Shown in pieces: positions 22,840-64,000 of a DNA stretch of 64,000 nt. Under the pieces are notes generated by a model. That model was not told the DNA's origin. It searched no databases and saw nothing but the letters and a program-made list of their open reading frames with translations. The stretch is taken from positions 157,425 to 221,424 of the forward strand of contig KL647307.1 in NCBI GenBank assembly GCA_000727475.1. The letters are read 5' to 3'. The DNA comes from Sarcocystis neurona. Lineage: Eukaryota; Apicomplexa; Conoidasida; Eucoccidiorida; Sarcocystidae. Each line of letters begins with the position of its first letter. Position 1 is the stretch's first letter. Made by a program: the position numbers and the translations under genes.

Positions 22840-23763
22840 GGGTAGTAGATGTAGTAGTGGTATGGATACGAGACGTAGAAGCAGCGCCATTTTTATGACA
22901 CTTCCTGACCACAATTGTACTACTAGGTGATAGTGCTTCACAGACACGATCGTCTACGTCTGTAGGACAAAATACGACAACATGCCAGTAGGTCGGATTC
23001 TAATCGGACTCAGACATGACGCTGGAGAAAGTGAGAGAGGGTGTTGTACGGGATAAAAAACTGTTAGACCAGATAATGACCAAGAAAAAACGCCCCTCAA
23101 CAGTGACGACATGGGAGAGCTGCCAGGAACTGCCTCCTTGGTTTCCGTTACAGCTGCCTCCCTATACCGGTAGCTTTTGGTTCTTAATGATCGGAAATGA
23201 CATTGTGGCCCTAACAGAGCAAGATCAACACTACGCGAAGTATCAACCCCAGCCACGTCCATGAACATCTTCAGAGGCGCAGGAGAACGAATTGTTGTTC
23301 GGGAATTTGAAGAACTCACACCACGGCGTGAAAGGCCTCGTAGTGGACACGTCATTGTGTCCCCCCGTAAACTCGTAGTGCTTCCCTCTAAACATACAAC
23401 ACATCGGTATTTCTACATGTGTATATATATATATATATATTTTACGTATGTATACACACATGTATAAATATCCGCGCCCGCATATACCAAGAGCAGAGAG
23501 AGATGCTTCTGACAAAGGACACATACATACAAAGCCCTTGCACACGTATGTGAAATCATTTGCATGCCCACGCACCTACTCTTTCTTCAGTTAGTGTTGC
23601 CAGGGGTGGAGTGAGTCAGAGGACGATCTGCCTGAAAGAGCGACAGCTGCGGTTGGGTGCTGACTCCCTGTGATACGCACTTACAATGCCAGCGTTGATC
23701 TGAAAACAATGTAGTCACACGAAAATGCGGGCTAACATGTAACGCCTAGCATTTAAACACCCT

Positions 23764-23773
23764 GTGTGTTTGA

Positions 23774-23810
<37 letters not shown>
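23764..23810. repeat. (GT)n dinucleotide repeat
   Basis: About 20 GT units with minor interruptions at both ends. A shorter (GT)n is at 24272-24297. Confidence 0.95.
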
Positions 23811-23811
<1 letters not shown>

Positions 23812-25671
23812 AATGTCGAGGAGATGTGCGGCGACTGCGTACGCTGCGTAACAAACGTGACTCACATACGCGACTTTACACACCTCTCCAGAGATAGCAT
23901 TGCCGAATGCCCTCGTAAATCCAACTAGAACAGAGAAAATAATACAAAGAACTGGGACGGAGCCTGATGTGAAAGAAAAGAAATACAGGGACTCAAGATC
24001 CCGGTAGTCAAAAAGGAGTGTCTCCTTGCAAGTGCAAGACGTTTATCATGCCTCCATATTCGCAACCGGGAAAGCCCGCAGTACTACGAAAGTGGCGTCT
24101 TTCCAGCCTACAGCAGCAGCGGCAGGCCACTCCTCTCTGCCTGCCGCACACAGGCTGTATACACTAGACGCCGGTAGCAGCAGCAGGAGTACCAACAGGC
24201 GTTGTCTTTCTGTCTCGCTCCCACCCACGTACGGTCTGTGTCTCCTGCCTCAGCAAAACAGCAACCCACATTTGTGTGTGTGTGTGTGTGTGTGTGTCTA
24301 GCGAAATACTGTCTCTCCGTCCACTGCAGAACCCGAAGCCTCTTTTTCCCACCTGCAGCAGCACCTCTTCGCGTAATTGACGCTGTTCCTTCTGTGCAGC
24401 GCTGCAGGCAACGCCCTCTCTCTCTCTCTCTTTGTCACAGAGGGATGTTCCGCTTCTCCTGGTTGCAACGCAGCACCTGGCGAATGGCCTCAGCCACATC
24501 CAGAAGGACTCGTACATATCCACATGTATGTTTAAGGGTAGCTACGTAAGCGCGCATTCGTGCCGCTACGTAGACCGTGTGTACAAGCACGTACGGTAAC
24601 GTTGCAGAGGAGTTCGTTAGGAGTGCGTGAGCGCTAAGAGGTTGGAAAGGGCTCTCTGCGACTCCCGCAAGTGCAGAAGCGCGGCAGGCTCTTCTTCATC
24701 TGCTTGTGCGAAACCTACAAATCTACAGTTGACTGCAGCAACAGAACAGCCAATATATAACAGCAGCAGCAGGCAGACCTGCCCCACGGGCAACTGCGAC
24801 TGCCACAGAGTGCACTGCCTCCTTCAGCGCAGGACCAGTCATCACGTGAGTGGGTATTTCCGAGTCGCTGTCGAAAAAGGTAGGCAAGCACGCATGCGAA
24901 GCGCGATCACTACTTCCCACGTAGCCAATGGAGGACCGGTCCGTCGGCGGAGGACCAACCCGTCGGCGGAGTACCGCTCCGCTGAAAAATTGTTTCACAC
25001 GCAGCCAAGCAAGCTGTGCTGCACACAGCTCTCCGATTTCTCCCTGCTGCTGCGGGAGCAGCAGACCGCAGACGGTTCAGACATCCCTGTGCGGCAGACG
25101 CTGGTCAACAACACTCAAGTAAAAAAGCCACGCGACCGCCGCAGATGCGCACATGTCCCGTGTTGATTCAGCGCACACACAAACCGGAAGAGTTTGTAAT
25201 AGTTGGTTCACCAGTGACACTGCAAGCAGCAAACGAACGGACAGAGAGAAAATGTCTTGGCCGCGAGGGAGTCGCACGCAGCCCCAACAAGCACACAGGC
25301 AGCGGGTCGCGTGTTCCTGACGCTGTTCCTGTGCGTGATATATTTTGGAGTAGCGCCCTCCGGGCTGCAAAACTGCCACCGCTGGCCGGTTTGCCTCGGT
25401 GTCATCTGCAACTTCTCTGCCACGGGTGCCGCACGTGCTGCAGTTGCCGGTGCAGCAACCCACGCTGTTGCTGCTGCTGCCCATGCTGCTGCCGGTGCTA
25501 TGACTGTCCCTCGGCTGCCGTGCTGCCGTGCTAGTGCTGTTGTTTCCGCGCTCTTGTTGCTGCTGGCGCTGCCGCTGCCACTGCTGCTACTGGCGCGGCG
25601 GCTGCTGCTGCTCCTGCGCTGCTGCTGCGTCCCTGCCATTGTTCGGGCCGCTGCTACCCGGCCGCCGTTGT

Positions 25672-55143
<29,472 letters not shown>

Positions 55144-57600
55144 CGTCGTCTACCGGCGAGCTCTTGAAGCAGCAGCCGCAGCCGCGCAGCAGCGCGTTGA
55201 GACGAGGAATAAGTACACGCAATTCCACAAGGAGGCCGATAGACAAACACATGCATGCGCGTGTGTGCGCCTTCTCGTCAACTTCGAGACATCGCGTCCC
55301 ATGTGCTTCTATGGCGATAAAAATTGATACACCAGCCTCTCCTTCTTGCCTCTTCCTCTGTCTCTACATATATATATATATATACACATGTACGACGCCT
55401 AGGTGCATGCGGTTGCTTGTGTATGTGCGTGTACAAGTCCCGGCGACACATCCATCTGTAGGACATGTATAGAGGGACCACGGGGTGAGACGGAAGGGAC
55501 AGGGACGCATGCAAGAGGGAAGGAAAGGAAGACGTGATAAATCTCGCCGAGGGACACGTCTGCTGCGCGTGGCCGCGGCGCAGGAATTGCTGCAAAGGCG
55601 CGTGCGGAGCGCCGCCGCGGCACAGGACGGTGGCGGGTCGAGGCGAAGAAGAACGAGCAGCAGCCCAAGCAATGATGGCCGGCGACGAGTCCGAGTCACT
55701 CACAAAACGTGTGGGAAAAAACTGCATGCAGAGGGAGGAGAGGGAAACTACGCTGACCACCGGCGGGCGAGACAGCGCGCACCGCAGGCGAGGATCCAGT
55801 AACGGACAACGCTGCAGCAGCAGCAGCAGAGGACAGATAGAGACAGAGATAGCAAGTGGAGACGTATTCCTCGGCTCTGTGGCACACACACAAAGCAAAG
55901 AGGAAAGCTAGGAAGGAACCTCTGCATGAGCGGTGGTGCTGTCTACACGCACCCAGACAACGGCAGCTTCCCTGCGGACGCAGGTGATACGCGCAGAAGA
56001 AACGAAGTCTCCTTCCTGCAGACAGAAGAAGTTTCTGCAGGCACCGCCCCGGCAGCAACGAATAAAGGACGAGGCGTATGGGGCCAAAACCCTCGGCGGA
56101 GCGTAGGGACCTTCACGCTTTGTGCGTCAGGCGCTGCTTAGCTCCTCCAACTGCGAAGCAACTTCCACCTACCACCATAGATACAGACATACACACATAC
56201 ATACATACGTACGTACATATATACATACACGTACCAACACATTCGCGCATGTCCTCGCCAAATAGCCGTGCACACACTCGTGGAGTCACAGTAGGGGTTC
56301 CCTATACGCAAATATATATGTAGACATTTGTAGATACACATACAAACACCTGCATGCCTACGTAGGCGAGACGTGTACATACGCATACGCAGTGCTTATA
56401 CAGATACATATACGTATATACGTGTATGTATACGTGTGTAGGTATACACACGCACGTAGGCAGTGCTCTTAGTGAATTGAGAGCGACCACACCTGCTGCA
56501 GGGGGCATACGGGGCGCATGCAATTTGTTCAAGAGAACAAAGAAAAGCAGCATCCGTCAAAAAAAGCGGGTGCGGCCTACGCCCTGCCGATCCTGCTGGG
56601 CTGCTGCTGAACGCCTGCGGCTGCTGCTTCTACTCCTGCAACAAGTGGAATAGTCCCGATTGTTCAGCTGCTGAGTCTCTTCGTCATCCTTGTCTCTGCA
56701 GCATCCCGCCGCTGGTGCTGCTCCTCTGCCTTTTCTTCTTCTGCACCTCCTGGACACCTGCTGTACCTCCTGCTGTTGCCGCCGGTGTTCTCCGCGCTGC
56801 CCCTGCGGCTCTTTATGCGGCTCTTCGTGCCGCTGCTGCCGCTGCCGGTACACGTTTATCGACTGACACACAGGGCGCGGGCGAGCAGAAGACGAGACGC
56901 ATGTGCGTGAGGCAGCGAACCGCCTCGCGTTAAGGGCAAGGAAGGCGACATGTCCGTGTATGGAGAACACGGGCAGAAAGTGGAAGAGAATAGAGGGAGA
57001 CACAAGGAAGAGGGCGAGCTTTTGGTCGAGGCTGGAACGGTGAAGATGAGAACGGGGAGAAAAAGTGAAAGTCAGGCGGACAGTTCGGAGAGCGAGGCAG
57101 ACGACGCAGGATAACCTGACGACGCGTCGGACGCAAATGCGAGGGACGGAAGAAAAAGACGAATCGAGAGGAATACGGAAAAGACGACTGCGATGACAGA
57201 GAGAAAGAGAGTGTGAGAAGGAGGACATGGGCAGTGTGAGAGGCGAGCGACGCCGCAGGAAAGCGAATATTTAAACAGAGTTTAGCACATCGTCGCAGCT
57301 TCCGCCCAGTAAGCCGCGGTTGACTCCGTCCCATGGAGGATAAAAAAAACCGACGAGACGTGGAAGGAGCGGGCCAGAAGAAACACGGCAGACGAAAGAA
57401 ACGGGAAGAATACTGAAGATAAGTCCATGAAGCATATGCGCAGCCGCGGAAAGTGAATTTGCGCTGCAGCCGCCCCTGTTGAAATTCAGCCGCAGTGTCC
57501 GCCTGAAAGAGAGCACTACGTAACTTCCCCTAATTTTTGAGTAACGTAGAAGCAGATATTTCTCAAACAGAGGAAACAAAGAAACGTCGCCGTGGATGGG
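55144..57600. promoter_or_regulatory. 5' flank of PRP22
   Basis: Contains GCATGC palindromes near 55252, 55407, 55508 and 55723 upstream of the PRP22 start codon, and TA arrays near 55369-55387. The promoter is inferred from position only. A minus-strand frame at 56557-57228 is Arg/Ser/Gln-rich and unrecognised. Confidence 0.4.
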
Positions 57601-60600
57601 CTAGTTTACTAGCCCCGTAATAATACACTGTCGCCGCCCTGCATGCATGCAAGTCTGTCGGACTGTTCAACGGCTGCGCACGAGAATTTCCCTTGGCAAT
57701 TTTCAGCAGAGAAGCGTTATTTTTATCTCGTTAACAACGCTACCTCATGCGTAACGATCTGAAGCGGAATACAGGAAGCCGGGAAATTTGTGGACAGCGT
57801 CGACCTCACGCCACACCGCGCGAGACAGCGGCGAGCAAACGTAGAAACACTGCTCGAGCCAAAGATGGATGCGTATAGCAGTATCAATAAACCGGCCTCT
57901 TCACGAGTATCGGTCGACATAGTAACACAGAAAAGTACGCGAATTGATCTGTACACCGGGGCCGCATGCGACGAAATGGGAGAGCGATGGTGTTCACGGG
58001 CGCAGAAACGACCGGAGAGAAAACAGTTACACAGGAACACACACCCAGATATATATACGTGTACATAGAGATGTGCATGCGAATGTATGCATTTGTGCAG
58101 ATCCGTGCTGGCTGCCGTACAAGTATACATTTGTAAAAGTAAAGTATCTACGTACAATTGTGCATATACAGATACAGGTGCCAGTGAACACTTCCTCCCT
58201 CTTTCAACATATACACAGATGTATCCGTATAGATGTCCATGCGCCAGCTCCGTACCCCAGCGCACACGTATATGTATATATGTCTGTGTACCATATTGGT
58301 GTGTATATATATATATCTGTGCGATCAGTGTTGCTGTTCTGTCTATATGAAATATTTCCTCGCACTCACATACACACATAAATGCACCACCGCACGTACA
58401 TAGACGTATATATGCGGCGCTCCTACGTAAGAACATCCGTCTGCACGTCCAGGTAAATATACGTACATATACATACATATAGGGAGAAGGGTAGACTGAT
58501 AAGCTTACAAACATGGATGAACAAGCCCTGCAGAAAGCTTCCGTACTCCCCTCTACAAGCGCACACCTATGATAGCTATAACTGTGCGACTCTGTGAACA
58601 CTTGCACGGCTCCTCAATACTTATATATATACGTATATACATACATATGTTTATGTATATATGTATGTATATGTGGGCGTACAAGCACAAAGGTGTACAT
58701 ATACGTACGCACGTCTCCGTAGATCACACATGTACGGGCATACACATAACACGTATACATTGCTGCATATGTACGTATCCGTCTGCAAATATATCCGTAC
58801 ACACGTACATTCATACATATGCGCAGGTACAGTAGTATTGGGTACGCACATACATTTGTATACATACAGGCATACATCCGCTAAACAAACCTACATTCAT
58901 ACGTATACACATACATTCGTATACGTAGAGGTACAGTAATAGTGCGTATACATACAGACATATATCCTGTACACAGACACGCATCTATATATATGTGTAC
59001 ATGTGTACCTTCACACAGTCTTTCACAGTCGCACCTACAACTACATACCTCTACGTACATATATATTTAGAAGTACACCCCCACGTATATACGTATGTAC
59101 ACATGCGTATACGTACATCTGCATACACGTGTGTGCATATACGTATACATACGCACATACACATATACGTCGACATACGTCTACATGCTTGAATATCTTC
59201 AAGCACCCGCACATCGCGACACACAAATAGGCAAACACACACATAATCCACAGGCATATACACGCATACATGTAGGTATATTATTTACACAAACACACGT
59301 GCAAGCGTGAATGGACACGCACACACAGATGCAGATACATATATATATATATATATATATGTATTTATGTATGTATGTATTTATATATATATATATGTAT
59401 CTACATCTGTATACGCGTGTCCACTTGTGCACGCTTACGTCACTTCTTTTGACAGGTCTCTGGAATTGACTTTGTCTTGACTACATGCAAAAACACGACT
59501 TTTTGTTAGTATGTTTCCTCCTCCGGCGGGCGGAGGCGGGCTTTAACATTTGCTGAGTCAGGAAGTTGCCGCGATAGAAACTTTTTCAGGTGTCACTCCA
59601 CACAATGGACTCCCCACACATGCGATATGGAGGGAAACAAGTGGATAGAAATATACAAGAAAATAAGTACACACATACGTGTATAGGTTTATATTCATAT
59701 ACATGCAGTGCAGCCAGATCTGTGTCTGAATTACGACATTCAGGGAAACGAGAAGATAGAAACAGACCAAAATATAACTATGGGTATACGTACGGATATA
59801 TATATATATATATATGTTTCCGTTCACATACACGCATATTAGAAAAAAGCAGTATCTGAATACAGATATGTGCAAAACTGTGTACTTGTATTTCGTACAG
59901 GTCTATGTATATAGGTTTATGTATAGGTGTCTTAACTGGGGTACTGAAATCCTTTACTCTTTGCAGCTTTTTCCTAATTTGTACGTACATAAATATTAGC
60001 CGTTTTGCCAGAACCTCAACTCGCTGCTGTGCTGCATATCTGTGTGTACACATCGAAATGTATATGTTACTCGCATATATTTATTTAGTGGTGTGACTGG
60101 TCGGACTGATTGAATACGTATATAAGTACTTGTACGAATGTAGAAGTACCCCTATCTGTATGGGGTAATAATCAGTACCTTCACGTCTACACAGAGTTAG
60201 TGATCGCTTCAATAGTATGCAAAGGCTCACACGTGTATACACCAGCTTCCATAAACAGAAAACGCATGCATGTATTAATTCTCGTATTCGCGGACACGCA
60301 CGCTCTTGCATTCCCCCATGCTTGCCTATACATATATATGTATATATATATATAGTCCTCTTAATGTTGAGAGAATAGAAGTCTATACATATGTACCAGG
60401 TTGGCAAGTGTACATCTGTATATATATATATATATATATACAGGTAGACATTAATCAATGTGTGTACATGTACATGTGCATACATCTACATCTGTTAAGA
60501 GGTACACACATGGGGTCCGAGGTTTATTGTGAACTTCTACGTCATTCACTTCTATATTACAGCTGTGTAGGAATGCTTGGCGGTAGTGGAACAGCATTGT

Positions 60601-62100
60601 TCTGCACGCTTCTTTTTCAGTCTCTCGGCAGTAGTAAAGCGTGCCCTGCTGTCCAGATTCGAAAACTTATGGACGGAGAAAGAGGTACACATAGACATTT
60701 AACACTCACTTTTCATCCAGATGTGGGTACACTTATATATATATATATCTATATCATATCATGCGCATCTGCTTGTGTGATTCTGCAAATATATAGATAT
60801 AAATACGTATGTAAAACAAAATCCATCTTTGTATGCTGTGTGCTTGTGGGTCTGGAAACAGCAACGGACGCGGAGTGCGCATGAGCTTATCTTGCTGTAA
60901 ATGTTGTGAACGCCAGGATAAGAAAGAGCCTAATGCTATGATTCTCAAGCTCCTTTAAAGTGAAACTCGATTTTTTCGTGTGTGCAAGCGTGTCTCCTGA
61001 AAAAGCAGGGTAACGTAGAACATCTACATCACCACGGAAGGCGTTTCTTCCAAGAAGGCGCAGCCCTCTCGTGAAGGCCCATACTTTACATGTAGGTATG
61101 TGTACGCTTAAATTAGTCGCAATATCCGTACTTGTCTGTCTTCGTCTGAAAGACATATGCAAAAATATCTTCACACGTTTGTTGTACGCCCCTCTCTGCC
61201 CTCGCCTGTAGCAGAAGCACGAAGTGAGACTCTAAGGAAGTGCAAAACCTTAGGAGGAAGGGCGCTCGGGGGCACTGCAAAATACTCGCGAGACGATCGA
61301 CGTCTTTGAAATGCTTTGCACGTACATGGTGATACATGCTGGATCATGTGTTTTTAGTGTACACGTACAAACAGGTAGATCATGTGTTTTTTATGTACAC
61401 GTACAGACAGGCGTATGTCTCCTCCTGTAAAAAAACCTATGTATCCATATATGACGTACATACGGGCAAACCTGTGGGGCAACATTTGATACACACCTAC
61501 GGCATATATGGGTACGTACAGGTAAGCACAAGGTAAACACTGAGATTTGTGTAGGGTCCTTTTCCGCCAGTCTTCAAGCGGAAGGAGATGAGGGCTGGTA
61601 TGTTCTTGTTTACTGTCATGAGAAGGATATTTCCTCATCTGCTGCAGCGTCTATGCATACGGTCAACTGCTCCACTGCGTGTACTGGGTCACCTCCGCGC
61701 AAACGTGGCCACAGTACACTGAAGTGGTATTACATTTGCTCTGTCTCTGCAAAGCAACGAATGGTGAGCGGAAGACATCAGGGTTGTGCGCTCAGAAGGG
61801 ATCTTTTAGTAATCAGCATGACGGGGTTTTCTGCAAAAGAACAAACATGAGCAGTTTTTCGCATTCTTTGGCACTCAGTCAGCGGGCGCTGCGGATCGCA
61901 ACCGTCTATCAAGGGTCTTCATCCAGAGAGGAACTAGCAGGTCCTTCACCATGAGTAAAGGAGGAATGTTTAAAGAGGATGGACAAAATTAAGTTGCGCT
62001 TCTCTCAAAAACGTCGTGAATGAATCCCTCGTACACCGAAGAAAGCTGAAGGAGTAACTGCATTTAGCAGGTCTCGCCAAACAACCCGCTGAATTATTCG
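57601..62100. repeat. Unassigned region rich in GTACATA/TATATA arrays
   Basis: Arrays of CATACATA/GTATACGT at about 58440-59420, plus TA arrays at 59795-59815, 60340-60355 and 60418-60440. Between arrays the sequence is unique. Open frames of 60-130 codons exist on both strands but none carries a recognisable motif. Confidence 0.6.
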
Positions 62101-62136
62101 TTTTCAGGGGTAAGATAGAACTGAAAAAGAATATCG

Positions 62137-62421
62137 ATGTTGTTTCTGCTGCTTCCCTGCCTGACGAAATGCGGTAGCTGCTTTGGAGAAGGGTATTCTG
62201 ACGTCGAAATTTATGGTAAAGGTTTATACTCGGGCAAGAAAGATGCTTGCTGTTGGCGTATCGTGTTAAGTGAGCGTTCAAAGGGAATTCTGAAGAAAGC
62301 AATTACTGCAGTCCAGAGCACCTTCGGCGGAGATACGGCTGAGAGCATTCTCTTCTGCAGACGGACCTCTGTACGCTTACAGCTTCTGCAGCGTTCAACA
62401 GCACAAAGCTTGCTTTGCTGA
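62137..62421 (+). CDS. Hypothetical small ORF with a hydrophobic N-terminus
   Basis: A 94-codon ATG frame beginning MLFLLLPCLTKCGSCFGEG, which could be a signal peptide, followed by a Cys/Lys-containing stretch. No family is recognised and it could be an exon, a pseudogene fragment or chance. Confidence 0.18.
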   Translation: MLFLLLPCLTKCGSCFGEGYSDVEIYGKGLYSGKKDACCWRIVLSERSKGILKKAITAVQSTFGGDTAESILFCRRTSVRLQLLQRSTAQSLLC

Positions 62422-63061
62422 AGCTTTAAGATACGTATGCAAAAACAAGCTCACAACAGAGTTCTGTGTACGCTGTCGTCCTCAGAACTGAACGACGTCG
62501 CGCCCTGATAAGCACTTGCACACGAGATGCACAAAAGTAGTTCTACATGCCTGTTTCGACGCCATTAAACGACGACTCAACTATAAACGTAGAGCTGGAG
62601 TGCTCGGTGGTTGCAATTGGAAAGAAGCCTAAGAAATAACGCACGGAAGAGCGCCTCTGGGCAAAGGAGTACGGGGAACGCTCATCTTGTGAAAGTCCAG
62701 AGGCGAGTTTCTGGAAGGGAGGTTATACGTAGTTCTGCGCAGCCTCAGCCACAGAGAAGCCGCAGATGATGTGTAACGACGCATCAGAAGATAGTCTAGA
62801 AAAGAGCTCTGTTCCCCTTAAAGCAACCGAGAAAGGAAATCAGCTCTTGGTGACCTATTACTCCTGGTCACGGGGAATAGGCGAAGAACTCCATTACACG
62901 AGGATTTCCTCGAACGAAAACGAATTCTGTGGACTTCCACGCAGTGGAAAGAAGCATCTTTGTCACCCTCAGCACGAAGGGCAGCAAGGGAGGGCCATGC
63001 AACTGCTGGGTAGACATACTTCGAAGAACCCATCGCACGGGAAAGTGGATACTTTTTCGTC
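62422..63061. other. Unique sequence, no supported gene
   Basis: Low in microsatellites. Two plus-strand frames (62766-63065 and 62929-63117) overlap and neither is recognisable. Composition is less repetitive than the rest of the window. Confidence 0.5.
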
Positions 63062-63390
63062 CTAGTGTGACGAGATCAGCTAAATGCCATAGAATAACTC
63101 TAAAGAGGCACGAATAAAAATCCCTATGAGCAAGAGTAGAGCCTCACACCTAGTGGGATTCCACGGTGTGCTGCCCGATACACTCTTGTTTACCGATGCC
63201 TGTTTGCGTTTGATACCTTTTCGTTCTAGTGCGACGAGTCCAGCGAGATGCCATAGAGGAACTCTAAAGGGGACACGATTAGAAATCCCTAGGAGCAAGA
63301 ATAGAGCCTCACACCTAGTAGAATGCGAGGGTGTAGTGCCCGATACACTATTGTTTAACGATGACGGTTTGTGTTTCTCCATTTGTATCA
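63062..63390. repeat. 164-bp imperfect tandem dimer
   Basis: Copies begin CTAGTGTGACGAG (63062) and CTAGTGCGACGAG (63226). They share GAGCCTCACACCTAGT and GTGCCCGATACACT/GCTGCCCGATACACT. Identity is roughly 80 percent by eye. Confidence 0.9.
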
Positions 63391-64000
63391 GTACGTACCA
63401 ATGTGTAAGTCTGGATGTGTATGTACTTGTAGAGAAATCTGACTTTACTTTGATATGCCAAAAATAGATCAGAACGCGTGCATTGAGACGTGCGTGTCCA
63501 ATATTTTGCCTATTTTACTCTGCATGGTATATGCAAGTTGCAGAGGAATACAGGGTTACCCATATAGCTGTGGTGCAGATATAGTATGTCTCCTTGTCCA
63601 CATGCACCTTTACACTTGTATATTTACATATACATATCTACACCTGTGTATGCATACGCCTGCAGAGAGAATGTCCGCAGAGTGTCCGGCACGCACCGCC
63701 ACGACACGCAGTGGACCTCTATTAGAATTGTCTCCTTCTCTGACTCTCTCGTCCACTTTCTTCCTCTTTCCTTCTCGATCCTCGAACAAAGACGTCCTTC
63801 AAATGTGCCAAATCATCGCCACTAGTAGATAGTTTCCTGGGCGCCGACCGCTGCTCCCCTACGGCTGTGTGCATTGCCAAATACTATTTTCACGCTGCTA
63901 TGGAAAGCGTCAACCAGCATATTGTCCTGGTTACGTTCAGGTGTATACACTGCCAGACACCCGTGGTGCCCAGTCATATCTAGCCAAACGCACACATATA
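63391..64000. other. Right edge, unassigned
   Basis: Short TATACATATA stretch near 63618-63640, then unique sequence. A plus-strand frame at 63455-63832 has no recognisable motif. Confidence 0.5.

Larger units (their letters stand above)
20301..25671. other. Region between the CTG-rich block and the PRP22 3' end, no supported gene
   Basis: Besides the foldback element it contains a hairpin at 22802-22839, (GT)n at about 23770-23808 and 24272-24297, TA arrays at 22690-22722 and 23424-23440, and CTG-rich DNA at 25430-25640 just beyond the PRP22 stop codon. Short open frames are not convincing. Confidence 0.6.

Noticed and set aside
57723..58607. 294-codon minus-strand frame
   Set aside because: Mostly Tyr/Ile/Val/Cys-rich translation of ACATA repeats, and no recognisable domain at its end.
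62766..63117. Two overlapping plus-strand frames that might be one frameshifted gene
   Set aside because: No family match in either frame and no evidence which would be correct.

Overview
This window is eukaryotic, GC-moderate DNA that reads as a coccidian apicomplexan genome, most like the Eimeria/Cyclospora group. The organism call is an inference. It rests on four things seen together: intron-rich genes with ordinary GT-AG splice sites, pervasive CAG/CTG trinucleotide tracts that become Gln, Ala or Leu runs in many frames, abundant TATATACA-type microsatellites, and a very high density of the palindrome GCATGC, a motif known as an ApiAP2/cis-element type in apicomplexans. There are no bacterial operons, ribosome binding sites or CRISPR arrays.

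Two genes can be read with confidence, both on the minus strand. The larger, 55143 down to 25672, is a complete PRP22/DHX8-type DEAH-box spliceosomal RNA helicase. It has 14 exons totalling 4062 nt (1353 codons plus stop) spread over 29.5 kb, so about 86 percent of the gene is intron. Exon phases close exactly through all 13 introns. The domain order is N-terminal DHX8 helix, low-complexity linker, S1, bridging region with the EWKK motif, DEAH helicase core with all motifs, and the C-terminal helicase-associated/OB region ending in the family's NAW signature. The second gene, about 9848 down to 1154 (candidate upstream exons to 13830), encodes a meiotic-clade AAA ATPase (spastin/fidgetin/VPS4/katanin class). 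Seven small exons give the core from the IAGL box through Walker A, pore loop, Walker B, sensor 1 and arginine finger. Its C-terminal end was not found before the left edge of the window.

Layout: 1-1153 microsatellite edge; 1154-13830 AAA ATPase gene; 13.9-20.3 kb CAG/CTG-rich DNA with a probable Gln/Ala-rich minus-strand gene and a near-perfect 187-bp inverted repeat; 20.3-25.6 kb intergenic DNA with a degenerate foldback element (21001-21942); 25.7-55.1 kb PRP22; 55.1-64 kb 5' flank and mostly unassigned DNA ending in a 164-bp tandem dimer. One assembly gap (378 N) lies in PRP22 intron 7.

The two genes have no evident functional link. Both have an intron interrupting the Walker A loop, and both use 3' splice sites abutting intronic CTG runs. 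PRP22 introns hold long satellite-like arrays: a 1.6-kb pyrimidine-rich tract in intron 6, a roughly 1.7-kb degenerate repeat in intron 8, and about 22 GCATGC palindromes in intron 12. Intron 9 appears to use a rare GC-AG donor. Many long open frames in the window are repeat artefacts and were left out.
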